A stretch of DNA of 64,000 nucleotides from Chondrus crispus (lineage: Eukaryota; Rhodophyta; Florideophyceae; Gigartinales; Gigartinaceae): the NCBI RefSeq assembly GCF_000350225.1, contig NW_005179334.1, forward strand, positions 62,001 to 126,000, read 5' to 3'. The notes beneath the pieces are model-generated. The model saw nothing but the letters and a program-made list of their open reading frames with translations. It had not been told where the DNA came from and ran no database searches. Position numbers and translations under genes: made by a program. Below are positions 48,240 to 59,100 of the stretch, one piece after another. Positions within the stretch are counted from its first letter, which is position 1. Each line of letters begins with the position of its first letter.

Positions 48240-49280
48240 TTTATGCCCTCGTTGGCGAGTGTGCCCACTGCACTACACACCGGCAGTGCGAACGCAATCA
48301 CCCCGCCTTCATCAAATACACGAAGCGCCTGAATATGCATGTGACTTCTGTATGCATCATAAAGAAGCAAAACTATTCTACCGTTAGATGTCAAAATCCT
48401 GAATGTCAACCAAACATCGCTTAGCCCAGCGCAAAAAAAGTCCATTTCCACACTTGCCGTTTGGCTGCGAGAAGTAATCATACTTCCTCGAGGGAGCCAG
48501 TCTGCCAGCCCGTCTCTATGAGCTTTTTCCCATCATTGTTTCTCACAGATCGATAAGGCACACGTTTGCCCTTAATTACAAACAGCGGTTTTCCAGAGTG
48601 CCCAGAACCAAACAGGACGGGCATCATGGTTATGCGATCGACATCATGAAACTCAGGCAATTGCGGTTGGGGCTTTGAAGAGCGGAGGGAATTAACCTTT
48701 TTGCGGCACCTTCCGACCTTGTCCGTCTCAGCCGAAATCCACATTCATCCAAATTGTATAACCGCTCCTCGTCGATGTTATTTTCGGCAATAACCTTTTC
48801 GATAACAGCAAAAAAGGAGATGTGGTTTTCTGCATTAATCGCTACAAATCGTTTGGCTTCCTGTGTTGTATGTAACCCGTCCGAATCTTAGTTTCGTGCT
48901 GTGTCGTTTTCGAAAGTTTGCAGCAAATGTTTTGCTGGGCTTTCCATTTTTAAATGGAAGACGAAGACGACGCTCGTTGTCGAATGTACTGACGAAAACT
49001 TGAACAGTCTCGAGTAGGTCATGATGGGAGAGGGGAGATCCACGAGCAGTGTAAGAGGACAGGAGAGAAACCATTTTTCTTCTTCGTCTGGTGCGAGGGC
49101 GGTTCGACCAGGTTTCCTAGGGGAGGAGTCAGTGCCGTTTTGGTAAAGCCGATGGAATGCGGTTTTTGCCGTGCCGCATGACGCTGCCGCCTTTGGAACA
49201 GAGGATACATTGTTGACAGCAATAAATGTTGCGGAGATGGCTTTTATCTGACGTCTATTCTGACGTTTTGCCTTGGACAT

Positions 49281-49873
49281 CGTGGTGGAAGGGGGTGAGA
49301 TAATGGAAAGGGAAGGCGAAGGACGAAAGTACTACGAGTTTGGCCTTGAACCAAGACTTTGGGCGAGGAATGGGGCTTTTGTGGGCAATGAGAAAATTAA
49401 GTTGATCCATACTATGTCTGGAAGAGGCGAAAAGGGGCTCTCCTTACACTTTTCCGTTCACTCTGTTCGAACACATTTCAAATGCCGACCCCTGATTTTT
49501 TGGGGCATAGATGGGGTTGCTAGGGAGGAGATGGCAGTTCCTCATTGGCAGCAGAGTGCTCAGTGGGGAAGATATATTACTTGGAAGAACTAGGAGGGCG
49601 TCCTTTCTGCACCTTGATCTTAAATGTGATTAAAATTTGATGTTTTTCGGTTGTCCCTGTAGTAGGGGTTGTCCTAAACATAGGGGTACCCTCTTGTACC
49701 GCAAACGTCTACTTGGAAATCTATTCGGTTCTTTTTTGGCAAGTCCGTAGTTTTGGTAGGTAGATCTAATGGGTCATTTAACGGATAAACAACGTCCGAT
49801 ATCAGAAGAGCCTCAACGCTACCGCACACCTCGAATCTATTCACAGGTCCCCATCGTGTCACCAGTTCCAATT
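49281..49873. other. Spacer between two dead transposons
   Basis: It should contain the 5' end of the pogo-like copy on the minus strand and the leader of the Harbinger-like copy. CCCTGTAGTAGGGGTTGTCC near 49,652-49,671 could be part of a terminal repeat, but no partner was found. No gene is supported. Confidence 0.35.
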
Positions 49874-51255
49874 ATGTTCTCTTCTTCATGGCACGACTCC
49901 AGTGATGAGGACTACTTGTCCTACATCGCAGCAACATGCATACTTCCAGGCTGTGAAGTGCAAGCGTCGCCAAGCGTCGGGGGGCCCAGCCCGGTAAGCG
50001 GCAAAATTTCAAGCGGGACTTTGATGCCGAGATGAATCGCCTTCTCGAGGACTATTTTTGTGTGTCGCCGCGCTATGGAAACGAATAATTCGAGCGTCGC
50101 TTTCGGTTGCCCCGCCTACTTATAGTATAAACACCCCAAACGGTGGGGGTGTATGCACGCAGTTCGGTAGCAGACTCCGGATCGGCGGAAGACGGAACAC
50201 ACGCAAAGGGAAAGGACACGGGTCCTGGTAGCGTGGTAGAGCGGGACGGGTAGCAGGCGCGAGTGATTGCCCAGCGGAGCGGATCGAAACCTCAACGCCC
50301 CGGATCGACACTGGGTAGCGGACCAGTGCCGACGGGCGGAGGCGGATCGCTGCACGCGCGCACACAGTAGCGCCTGCACCCCGCGTCGGTTCCCCTACCT
50401 AAACGAGACGCGAAAGCGGACTTGTGTTTTAGGTTAAGGGGTGGGTTGTCGACCAAGGCGGAAGGTCGTGGACAAGCCCGTGCTTGTCCCTTTCCTCCGC
50501 CGTCTGTCGCTCCCTTATTTAATGTACAAGTGTTCGGTTATCATACGAGACTACAGTATCATGCTACCGTAGCCGGCGCGAGTCGTCGCGCGCGGTGGCT
50601 TTGTCAGCTATCGAGCTGACAGTACACGTGTGTCCCACGTGTGTGTGCGCACGCCCTGCACACGTGTGGTACACGTGTGGGTGCGTGTGAGCTGTAAGGT
50701 TCGTGCCTTACAGCCCCTGATCTAATCCTAATCTAATCGACGGCGCATATACCACACTACTATTCGATAGATTCTATACTTCAATCAACGGCGAAGGCAT
50801 TTTTGTACGTAGGACTGATGCACTCAACAAACCTGGTGTTCGTCCACTCCAAAGAGTTGTGGCCACATTTCGTATGATCGGGTATCGTTTCGCGGGGGAC
50901 GCTCTTGACGAATATCTACAAATGAGCGAGAATTCGGTAATGCTCTCCATGAAGAGCTTCTGTCAACTTGTTATTGAGAACTTCGCAACGGAGTATCTTC
51001 GAGAGCCTACCGAGAAGGACCTGCGACGAATTTTAGCCATCAATGCGGAGCGAAGCTTTCCTAGATGTTGGGTCGATAGATTGCCAGCACTAGGAGTGGA
51101 ATAATTGCCCCATTTCGTGGGCGGGTAGTTTAAGGGAAAAGAAAAGGAGGCAACCATTGTGCTTGAAGCTATATGCGACGGAGAGTTATGGATATGGCAT
51201 GATTTTTTGGCAGCCCGGGCAGCTTGAATGACATCAACGTGGCCCAAAAGTTCTA
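49874..51255 (+). pseudogene. PIF/Harbinger-like transposase, broken and split
   Basis: The N-terminal part from the ATG at 49874 (MFSSSWHDSSDEDYLS) leads to a region reading DAEMNRLLEDYFCVSPRYG and FERRFRLPRLL. It is cut by a solo LTR (50121-50756). The rest resumes at about 50,762 with GEGIFVRRTDALNKPGVRPL, MIGYRFAGDALDEYLQMSE and KSFCQLVIENFATEYLREPT, all typical of the plant transposon protein domain (PF04827). The frame shifts around 51,060-51,105 after the FPRCW segment and shows stops before the FFGSPGSLNDINVAQ block at about 51,205-51,250. The DDE core is incomplete. At about 51,250 the sequence changes to another transposase family. Confidence 0.8.
50121..50756 (-). mobile_element. 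Solo LTR in the Harbinger-like transposase
   Basis: 636 bp flanked by CTACT (50116-50120 and 50757-50761). On the minus strand it begins TGTGGTATATGCG. It contains clustered ACACGTGTG motifs (50,625-50,690) and the hairpin GCTGTAAGG / CCTTACAGC (50691-50714), as in the U3 of the other solo LTRs. The host reading frame continues directly on the two sides of the duplication. Confidence 0.8.
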
Positions 51256-52212
51256 TGGAGATGGTTGTGATGTCTGCATTAAGAAGCATATTGACGATGC
51301 TGTGCGAGCAGTTGTACCTCCCAGTCTCCATTATGTTCTTTGTTTGGATGACCGCAGCTCCCAGAATGGGAATGAGTGATTGGATATGTGCCGGAAGAAC
51401 AACTTCGAGGTTGTCGTTAGCCCTGCTAATAATTCAAAATTTCTACAGCCGTGTGATCAAAGTGTTAATAAGAGTTTTACGTTTGCCGTTCGCGAGCTCC
51501 GTAATGAGCTGTGGAAGAACTCCTTCGTCGATACGAGGCACGTTTCCGTTAATCTTGCTTGCGGTGTGCACGCATTTGAAAGTCCTACAGTTGATGACAT
51601 TCTACATTCTTTAAGGTAAATAGCATTTATCCTTTCGACTGCGACTTCCCACTTCGCTTTAACAGTAATGTGACCATTTCATATGTGAAGGCGTCCAAGG
51701 AGTATTTTGCGTAGAGTCCTGCGGTCCTGCATCAAGTAGAGCTTTAGCTCGAAAAAGGAGCAGCGATAAGGATACGCTTTTGGAGGCTGGGAAGATTCTG
51801 GAAAAATCAATTGGTCCATCAGAAGCTTTACAAATATTAACGATTCTGCTGAAAAACGCAGAATCTGATAACGAAATTCTTATGGATTCTGCTATTGCAA
51901 GGTCAGTTTCTACTGCTATGAGCAGCAAAAAATCATAACAAGGCAAGGGAACCAGAGGAACTCTATATTGTGGTGCTCTAAGCGAGTGGGTGACGATGGG
52001 GGAAGTGGCGGGCCGGCGGCGACAAAAGGAGTCTGAAGATTGGCAGAAAAGGCTGTAGAAGGAGCAAAAGCAGGTGAAGAAGCCTAAACAGAGACTCAAG
52101 AGGGCAGAAGAGAAGATATGAAGGCAGGCAAATCGTGCTGAAGAGCGCTTAAAAAGAAGCTGAGCGTGCAGAAGCGAACGCTCGAAAAGATGGCTAAAGG
52201 CCGAGCGGTTCG
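51256..52212 (+). pseudogene. DDE_1-type transposase C-terminal half, fused to Harbinger
   Basis: From about 51,256 the sequence reads a pogo/DDE_1-like pattern (HYVLCLDDRSSQNG, MCRKNNFEVVVSPANNSKFL, QPCDQSVNKSFTFAVRELR), then LRNELWKNSFVDTRHVSVN, and further on a coiled-coil-like tail (KQRLKRAEEK, RTLEKMAKGRA). Several stops and frame changes interrupt it. There is no start, because the left edge joins the Harbinger-like fragment directly. It ends at the LTR at 52,213. Confidence 0.65.
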
Positions 52213-52857
52213 TGTAGTGCACTGTACTCGGCACCGGGACAGCTGTCCTCATCTCGCCAAATTCGCGCTCGCCGCCGCCACGTGTACCACGGGTACCTGT
52301 GGACTCCCCTGCCGCTCTACCGGACCCCCGTGGACACGTGTAATCCCTCCGCAACCCTTAGGGGCCTATGGGGACTGTACTTGGTCCCCTCGGGGCTACA
52401 CCCGGTATTTTCCAGTTATTCCAATTTACAGTATAATTTAGCTTTGCCATTACGGCGACGGGGGACTATATAGTCAACCCGATAATCAAAGTAAAGAGGC
52501 ACGAAGCCTCGGGTCTTTTACCTTGGTTTCTAGATTCCAGGTTGTACCCTGGACTCGGTACTGGCTCGCCCATACCGACCGAGCCATCTACACCCCTGGA
52601 ATCCTAACTGCCTTCCACGCGCGCGTCGACCCTGCCGCGCGAGCGCTACGTTAACTACTGTGCTGTCCGTTCTGGTAGTTCTTTTTTTCCTTTAATTCTT
52701 CCTCTTTATTGCTGACTACGTTGCTACTTCCCTACCGCGCAAGCCGCGCCCGGATACCGGTTCCGGTCATCCACCGGGTGGTCTCCCGAATTCCCTTACG
52801 CGTTCGAACGCGCGTCGCTTTGCCTACAGCCGCCACACGTGGCTGTAGTGCACGACA
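52213..52857 (+). repeat. LTR with TATA box and primer-site flank
   Basis: 645 bp starting TGTAGTGCACTG and ending GTGCACGACA. ACTATATAG lies near 52,468, and AAAGAGGCACGAAGCCTCGG near 52,491 marks the probable R start. It matches the solo LTR at 5877-6611 in reverse. Just after it, TGGTCTCCCGACC (52861-52873) looks like a tRNA primer site, so this is probably a 5' LTR whose internal part was cut off by the next LTR at 53,005. Confidence 0.75.
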
Positions 52858-53004
52858 TTTTGGTCTCCCGACCTAGAAACAGTCGATACTCTCGTGCATC
52901 CGTGTGTCCTCTTTCTTCCCTGACCTACTTTCCCTTTCTATCTCTCCTCCCTGCGCTTTTCCCTCACGCACCGATCGTAGGTGTATTTGCCATGGTGACC
53001 GGCT

Positions 53005-54062
53005 TGTAGTGCAATGCGCCTGTTAGGCAGAGACCAAGGTCCAACGGTCCAACACAAACAACAGCAACAAAAACAACAACTGCCAACGGCACAGCGCTAC
53101 AAAGTGTTCGAAGCTCCCTGTCCTCTTTAAGCGGGTTTGCGGCCCGCAGTAGCTCGGATCCCTGATAGGGGGGGGGGCAAAGAGAAGGGCCCAGCCCGGG
53201 ATCGGTAAATGGTGGTAGAGACTTGTAAAGGCAGCTGCTCGACGAGTTCGGAGGGGTGTTTAGGTAAACCTGGTCCGATGGGTCGTAAATCCAATGCTCG
53301 AAGAGCGCCTTGTACACCTTATACCCTTGATAAGGTCTTCGACGGGGACGTCGCAACGTAGCCCGTCGGGAAAGAAGAAAACGTAGCAGCGCTACACCGT
53401 CGTACTGCCCGATAGCAAAGTACCAACAACGGATCGGTCGCAACCAGATTCCGATGGAACCAACACCGAGAAAAGCACCACTGGTGCACCAACACAGAAG
53501 CCCAATGGCAAATGAAGTCACGTTGCGGATCGCAATCCTACAAGGTGGGACCAACTCAAGATTAAGGGAAATTAAGATAGGGAAATAAAAGGAAAAGGGA
53601 CCCCCGAGCGCTGAAGGATGCCGTAGGCTTAGGTAAAAGGGAGCGTCTTTTTAGGGACGGACTTCGACCAAGGCGACATTCACCTCCGGCAACTCGGGTT
53701 CGTTGGGAAATAAAGGAAAAAGGGATGAGACCCCTGAGCGCTGAAGGATGCCGTAGGCTTAGGTAAAAGGGAGCGTCTTGGTAGGGACGGACTTCGACCC
53801 AGGGCGACATTCAACTCCGGCAACTCGGGTTACCTTTACTGACTTGGTCGTCAGAGGGCTGAGGTATATATCGCCCCGCCGGAGCCACTACAGTAGCTCT
53901 GGGCGCTAGATCCTAGATCTAATCTAATATTAAATAACTAATATGCAACTAATTAAAATTAATAATTAAAATAATAAAGTGAAATGATTTCCACTTTTGC
54001 TTGTCATACCCGATCATTTTCATTTCTTTTCACCCCCCTTTTCAGGTGCGTATTGCACTACA
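53005..54062 (+). repeat. Long LTR preceding the gag-like ORF
   Basis: 1,058 bp from TGTAGTGCAATGCG to CGTATTGCACTACA, an inverted-repeat-ended LTR like the one at 47373-48277. GTATATATCG lies near 53,870, and an AT-rich stretch follows at 53,920-53,985. It contains a tandem duplication (53580-53831). No 5-bp target duplication flanks it, as expected for the 5' LTR of a longer element. A 643-codon frame starts 126 bp after it. Confidence 0.65.
53580..53831. repeat. Tandem duplication of about 126 bp
   Basis: Two adjacent units (53580-53704 and 53705-53831) share GAGCGCTGAAGGATGCCGTA and nearly all other bases, with a few small differences. They lie in the U3 part of the long LTR. Confidence 0.92.
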
Positions 54063-54187
54063 TATCCCCCTTCTGAGCGCCCTTGCGCAACGCTCAGCCA
54101 TCGTATAATCTCCTGCCGCTGCTGACCGTGTTTTCCGGTCATCAATCACTCTGCGCGGCGTTCTAGCAAGGGTAAGACGAAAATACC

Positions 54188-56119
54188 ATGCTTCCTTCTC
54201 CATCGGAACACTCGGACGATAGTGCCACCCGTAGACGTCCGGGTGTTGGCTTTCCTCGCAAGTTTGAAGTGCCCCGGGGTCTTCCTTCCATACCCCGTCT
54301 ACCCCCTGTTACCATCCCTGCCGAGCCGGCCTTCCATCCGGGCTACCATTCCTCTTGGGTAGCCCGCCGTCATCCTTCGCTCGAGGAGCTGCAGAACAAA
54401 ACCATGCGTGATAACGCAGCCCTGTTTGCTTCTGCTCAATGGTTCTCCTCTGTGGGCGTCCGCGACCTCGACGGCATCAAAAATAATTTCGCCGATGATG
54501 CGAGCATGTTGCCCGGTAACCTCCCTTTGCAGGCCATTCACACCTTTGACTGGTGCGTCCGCATCGCTATACCCACCTCAATCCTACGTCACTCCTCCCC
54601 GCGCGGTCGCTCCTCCTTATCCCTGCGCTTCATGGACGCTGTGCTCACTCGGATCGAGATTCCTATGGCCGACGCCCTCATACCTTCATGTTACCACTGC
54701 GACACTTGGCAGTATCGTACGGAGGGGGAACGGCTCTACCTCGACAACCTCATCGACTGCACCTACGGTGACCTCGTGTCCGAGGCGGACCGACTGTGGC
54801 GCAACCGACGCACCGTCACGACCGACGCCATGTTTTGGACCCAAGCCATTCTTCCCACAAACTTTCGCCATACGAAGCGCGGCGGTATTTTCTTTTTCCA
54901 AAATACTGTACGCTTTGAACGTCGGGTCCGATCGGACACTGGGTACTTCGTGGCGTACCAGATGATTGAGGCTCGTGAAATTTCCAGACAGCACTACACC
55001 AATCGATACCAACGAACCCCGTCCTGGTGGAGTCAATACGAGGTATGTCAGGGTTTCTGGGCTGAGTCAGGCCCCATCCTGACATATTACGGCGGTCATT
55101 TACGCGATCCGCAGCACGGGCTGTGGACTGTGTTTCTCACGGAGTGGTGCGTGAAAGTCGCCGCCACCCTCCTGTGGGAAGTTTTCGACTGTTGGCGCCT
55201 GTGGCACCTCCCTTCAAAACTCCGCGAACAGATGCGTCTCCTCGATTTTTCTGTCCCCCTTGGCGGGTCCGATGTGGACCGTGAAGTGCACGCCCTCCTC
55301 GATATGATCGAGACCGTAGCGTGGGATTGCGTTCCTCCACAAAATTCGTCTGGGTCCTTTTCACGCCAGCGACCCTCTTTTTCCCCGGGTAGAAATCATC
55401 CAGCTGCTGGCGACTTCGTGTGGATCAACCCCTGGTCCTCCTCCCTCTGGTCTGCCTGGGAGGCCCAGATGAGCCGCCGTTTCGGAAATCAACCACCAAC
55501 CCCCAACGCAGTCACTGTGGTGAACGCGGATCCTCGAGACCCTGAGATGTGCTCTCGACCTTCGGCCCCAACTTCCCCTCTCCCTGCACCGGTCCGTCCC
55601 TCCGCGCCTGAGGCCCCAGTGTGCGTCGTTTTCCCTCCCACGAGCTCGGCGGAAACCTTGTCGCTTCGAGTCGTGTCTTCCTCCGACGTGAATCGAACCT
55701 CACTTCCTGCTTCCCCATCACGCGAGGGACAGCTCGTCACACCCACCTCAACCTTGCCATTGCCGTCATGTACGGCACCCGTGGGCTTAACCCGCCCTGA
55801 GGCTCTTCCGCGCGCCGAGATTCCTCCTGCGAGCTGCTCGACGGGAACCATTTCAATCCAGGAAGCCCCTCCGTCGTCCGGGGATCCGACCCCACGTCCA
55901 GCTCCCCCTTCACCTGAGGGTCCGCTCCTCGCCCCTACCTCGGGCCCTCCATCATCTACAATTCCCAAAGAAAACACCTCTGCTGCCGCCCTTTACCATC
56001 GCCTTCTCATGGCTCATGGTGTTGAGGGAGAAGCTCTCCAGGGGGCGTCCCTGGACGACTTGCGAGTTCTAGCTCGGCTTGTCACCTCCCTTCCAGAGGG
56101 AAAATCCCTTGGGGCATAG
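54188..56119 (+). CDS. Unknown 643-aa protein, gag-like by position
   Basis: This is a long intact frame starting at the ATG at 54188 after AAATACC. Residues 1-400 are a globular, tryptophan-rich region (TFDWCVRIAIPTS, CYHCDTWQYRTEGERLYLDN, WTVFLTEWCVKVAATLLWEV). Residues about 435-610 are a Pro/Ser-rich low-complexity linker, and a short helical end follows (YHRLLMAHGVEGEALQGASL, DDLRVLARLVTSLPEGK). I recognise no family, zinc knuckle or protease. Its place 126 bp behind an LTR suggests a Gag-type product of an LTR element whose pol is not adjacent; capture or domestication is also possible. The strong coding bias and length support a real protein. Confidence 0.65.
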   Translation: MLPSPSEHSDDSATRRRPGVGFPRKFEVPRGLPSIPRLPPVTIPAEPAFHPGYHSSWVARRHPSLEELQNKTMRDNAALFASAQWFSSVGVRDLDGIKNNFADDASMLPGNLPLQAIHTFDWCVRIAIPTSILRHSSPRGRSSLSLRFMDAVLTRIEIPMADALIPSCYHCDTWQYRTEGERLYLDNLIDCTYGDLVSEADRLWRNRRTVTTDAMFWTQAILPTNFRHTKRGGIFFFQNTVRFERRVRSDTGYFVAYQMIEAREISRQHYTNRYQRTPSWWSQYEVCQGFWAESGPILTYYGGHLRDPQHGLWTVFLTEWCVKVAATLLWEVFDCWRLWHLPSKLREQMRLLDFSVPLGGSDVDREVHALLDMIETVAWDCVPPQNSSGSFSRQRPSFSPGRNHPAAGDFVWINPWSSSLWSAWEAQMSRRFGNQPPTPNAVTVVNADPRDPEMCSRPSAPTSPLPAPVRPSAPEAPVCVVFPPTSSAETLSLRVVSSSDVNRTSLPASPSREGQLVTPTSTLPLPSCTAPVGLTRPEALPRAEIPPASCSTGTISIQEAPPSSGDPTPRPAPPSPEGPLLAPTSGPPSSTIPKENTSAAALYHRLLMAHGVEGEALQGASLDDLRVLARLVTSLPEGKSLGA

Positions 56120-59100
56120 TCTCGTTGAGACGGCGGCCACAGCACTCCCTTGCGACTTGTCCTTCTTTTCCCATCCTGCCCGCATTATAGTCGACTAGCG
56201 ACTTTATCGTACGACCTTTGGGCGATAAAAAGAACCCACCTGCAAATCCCCCGTTATTTCCAACTTCCTCCTCTTCTTTTTTTTGCGTACCGTCACTGCG
56301 GTCGTACCCCTCTTTTCACCAACTTCCTCCTCTTTTGCACTTTCAATTCTCCCTTTCCTGATTCCCCAATGTTTCTTTCTCTTCACTCCCTCCTCTTTAA
56401 CCTTGGCAATTTTCCCCCCACTTTTCATGCGCCCTTTTTACCTCTTCAGATTCCTCGCTTACCTCCTCTTTTCCCTGTTCGGGCGTACTGTAGCCGACGG
56501 CTGTCCTCAATCTCCATCGAGCGGGCAGGAAATACCTGAGAAGTTGTGAAAGGATATGTGCTGGTTGACGCGCCGACCCGCAAAAATCTTAAAACAAAGT
56601 TTCTCCGTTTGGCCTCAAACGCCAGAACCGTCAGTGCGATAGAATCCCCGTTCTCACTAGGAGTTATCTTTCAGTCGACGCCACTCTTCCCCGTGGCCGT
56701 CGATCCAAACTCCGCCTGGCGCTATCCATAACGTGAGGACACACGCCGCGCGACGTTGTTCTCCGACCCTTATTATCTCCTCCTTGGCTTGCCATGAACG
56801 GCGAGGAACCCTCGACGGATGCGCCTCGTCTCGTGATCGGGAAAAGGCCTCTTCCCGTTCAAACATCCAAATGAAGTTGATGTCAGGTAACGCCACTATC
56901 GGCGTACCGGTGGCGAGGGAGCTGGAGCCTCATTCTACAACCGTGTCCTTGAGGAAAAAGGATCATGAGAATTTGGTAGCCTTAGAAAAGTCATCGTCCT
57001 CGTCAGTGCCAATCGCAACTTCTTCGCTCTGGTCGCGGGGTACTGCGTCTTCGTTTGAAGACTTGACAAGTGACGCGCTCTTTCTCAATCGGGTGCTTCG
57101 CTGTCTCCACCTTTAAAGCTATCCGTCATTTTCACGGGCACCCCCTTAGAAACAGACTTTTCGAAAAATTTGGAGTGGACGTGCAGCGGTGGAAAATGTC
57201 CAGTTGTCGCTGTCCCTTGGGAAAAGACCTCACTCGTTTCTTTCACGGCGGTCTCCGGTGGTTACACCGCCTTCCCCGAATAAAATCCCTTGATGCTCCC
57301 AGGTCGTCTGCTCTTTCCCTCGCGTGGGCTTCCACTAAATCCACACAATCCGCTCTCTCCCACGTTGCTACTCCACGCTCGGCGCCCTCTCACGCTTCAC
57401 CAACTCGTCATGCGATCTCCTCTCAGCCCCTATCGCTTCTGTCAGACAAGAAATGTCCATCGGCATCACGGATCATATTGAGCCTATGCGACGCGTCGAT
57501 CTTGATCCCGCCTGCAGTTGCCCTGTAAAAAGTTCCTTGAACCAGCCTTTCGTCAGCGGTTTCAAGTGTGGCGGTTGGAGTCGTGTCGCGGAGTCGGGTT
57601 TCACCCTCAAATAAAAATTGTACATTGACTAGTTTTCTCCGTCGGGGTGAAGAAGCGGATGAACCTTCTATGCGAGTGTGCGTGACTAGTTTTGCGCAGT
57701 CGTCCCCGATTTGTAGACAACGGCTCACGTTCTCTCATTCTGCTTCCTGATTTGGCATCCCCCATCTTGCGCCTTCTCGTCCTTGGTAACACTAGAGCAG
57801 CTTGTCCTTCCTCTCGACTCGATACACGCGTAATAAATTAATTACGCTCAACGCGGCGCCTTTCTTCCTCGATCCGGCATCGCCTGGTTCGGATAACACG
57901 ATTTTTTCTTCGCTTCCCGCGGTGCGGGGTTGGATCTCTGCTTCGCATGAGTCGTACGATTACCTAGACAAAAACAAATTAAAGAAAACAAACGAAAACG
58001 AAACGGTACACCGAAGTGCAGTACAACGACAAGAAGTGAGTGAGGAGGTTACGGTGTCAATAAATCCTTGATGAGGGCGTGATACAACACAGTACGGCGA
58101 CACAGCGTCGCTATTGATCGGGAGTGGTGCGGGCAAGTGACGGTGTTCACGATCCGATTGCGTGTCCCTTCGAGGGCGTGCAGTTTTAACTTCGACGAAG
58201 TTTTGGGGTTCGTTTTCCGGCGTTGTGTCAGGCCTTATGTTCTGCGAACAGTCCCCTCGGCGTCGCGACACGTGTCCATTAAATTTGATTAAAAATCCGG
58301 ATGATTTGTCGTGTTCCATTTTGACTTCACAGAATTTGTCCGTCTGTCTCCCCTTGGGAGTACAGTGCCTCTGAATTCTCTTCGTGAACCCGCTCTGTTG
58401 AGGGCAGTATGCCGATCTAAACGTCGTTTCGCCTTCCGCGCCGGTGCCGTGCGTAGGTCCATACCAGTAAACATTAGACTCGTTTCCTCGTTAGTGCGTA
58501 TGGTGGTCATCCACCTTCCCTCCGCCTTCCGTTCCATTCTCTTTGGAACCGATCAAGCCTCGTTCCTCACGAGTCCTCCCCGTTTCCTTTTTGCCTCTCA
58601 TCATCGTTGATGTACAGTCCTCAGCGTGCACACGAATCAAACGCTTGCGTACGAGGGCCACTCAAAGTGTACCTCCGTTTGCGAGTTGACTACCTTTCTT
58701 CTGACCGTGCTTCCGCGTCGAACCAAAACCGAAGTCACCCTGACCATGTGCATCTCCTTACAACGACCAATAAGAATCCTCCGCTACGAGCGGCGGTGTT
58801 CCTCACCATCCTGTGAATTGCTCTTGAGAGCTTGACCGGCGATGTCGCATCTCGCATCATCCACTTCCTCTCGATCCGCCTCGCTAACTTGCTCACGCAC
58901 ATCAACTGGATCTTTTCCACACCTTCTCTCGCGGCTCGAAGGTAACCCGCTCGTCTATCTGACACAGCCCCTTATCCCTTAGGGAGTACAGTCAAATGCT
59001 CTACCGATTGAGCTACCGGGAGCACTCTTGTAGGGTCTCGCGGCTATATGAGTCGTGACCCTTACATCATCTATGATAATCTGACACACCCTCTTCAGAA

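Larger units (their letters stand above)
47373..48277 (+). mobile_element. Solo LTR in the pogo-like transposase
   Basis: 905 bp flanked by CACCG (47368-47372 and 48278-48282). It starts TGTAGTGCAGTGG and ends CCACTGCACTACA, so its ends are themselves inverted repeats. A TATATAGG box lies near 47,793, followed by AAAGAGGCATCAGG, like the R start of the LTR at 52213. It carries tandem palindromes (47451-47594) and a 2 x 28 bp duplication (48184-48239). Confidence 0.87.
46924..49280 (-). pseudogene. pogo/Fot1-like transposase, split by a solo LTR
   Basis: In minus-strand order: a helix-turn-helix start at 49,280 (MSKAKRQNRRQIKAIS, VPKAAASCGTAKTAFHRLYQ), a CENP-B-type segment at about 48,835-49,070, the first DDE region at about 48,480-48,744 (HDVDRITMMPVLFGSGH), the second at about 48,280-48,400 (IVLLLYDAYRSHM, GGVIAFALP) and the end at 46,924-47,365 (HTSGTMQPLDVGVFGPWK). 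The frame shifts at least twice between these parts, and the coding sequence is cut between ALP and HTSGT by a 905-bp solo LTR (47373-48277). The copy is inactive. Confidence 0.8.

Noticed and set aside
47373-48277. CACTA-type DNA transposon, considered because of TAGTG/CACTA at the ends
   Set aside because: The ends read TGTAGTG...CACTACA with a 5-bp target duplication and an internal TATA/R region, which fits a solo LTR better than a CACTA element with 3-bp duplications.
51659-52354. Minus-strand 231-aa frame
   Set aside because: It lies opposite the coiled-coil tail of the plus-strand DDE_1-type transposase and runs into an LTR, with no own motifs.
52213-54062. A single large LTR or one LTR element with LTRs at 52213 and 53005
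   Set aside because: The two sequences share only the first bases (TGTAGTGCA) and differ in length and content, so they are treated as LTRs of two related families.
56150-56539. Plus-strand Phe/Leu/Pro-rich frame that could look like a membrane protein
   Set aside because: The DNA is a pyrimidine-rich tract, and the hydrophobic residues follow from TTC/CTT/CCT repetition.
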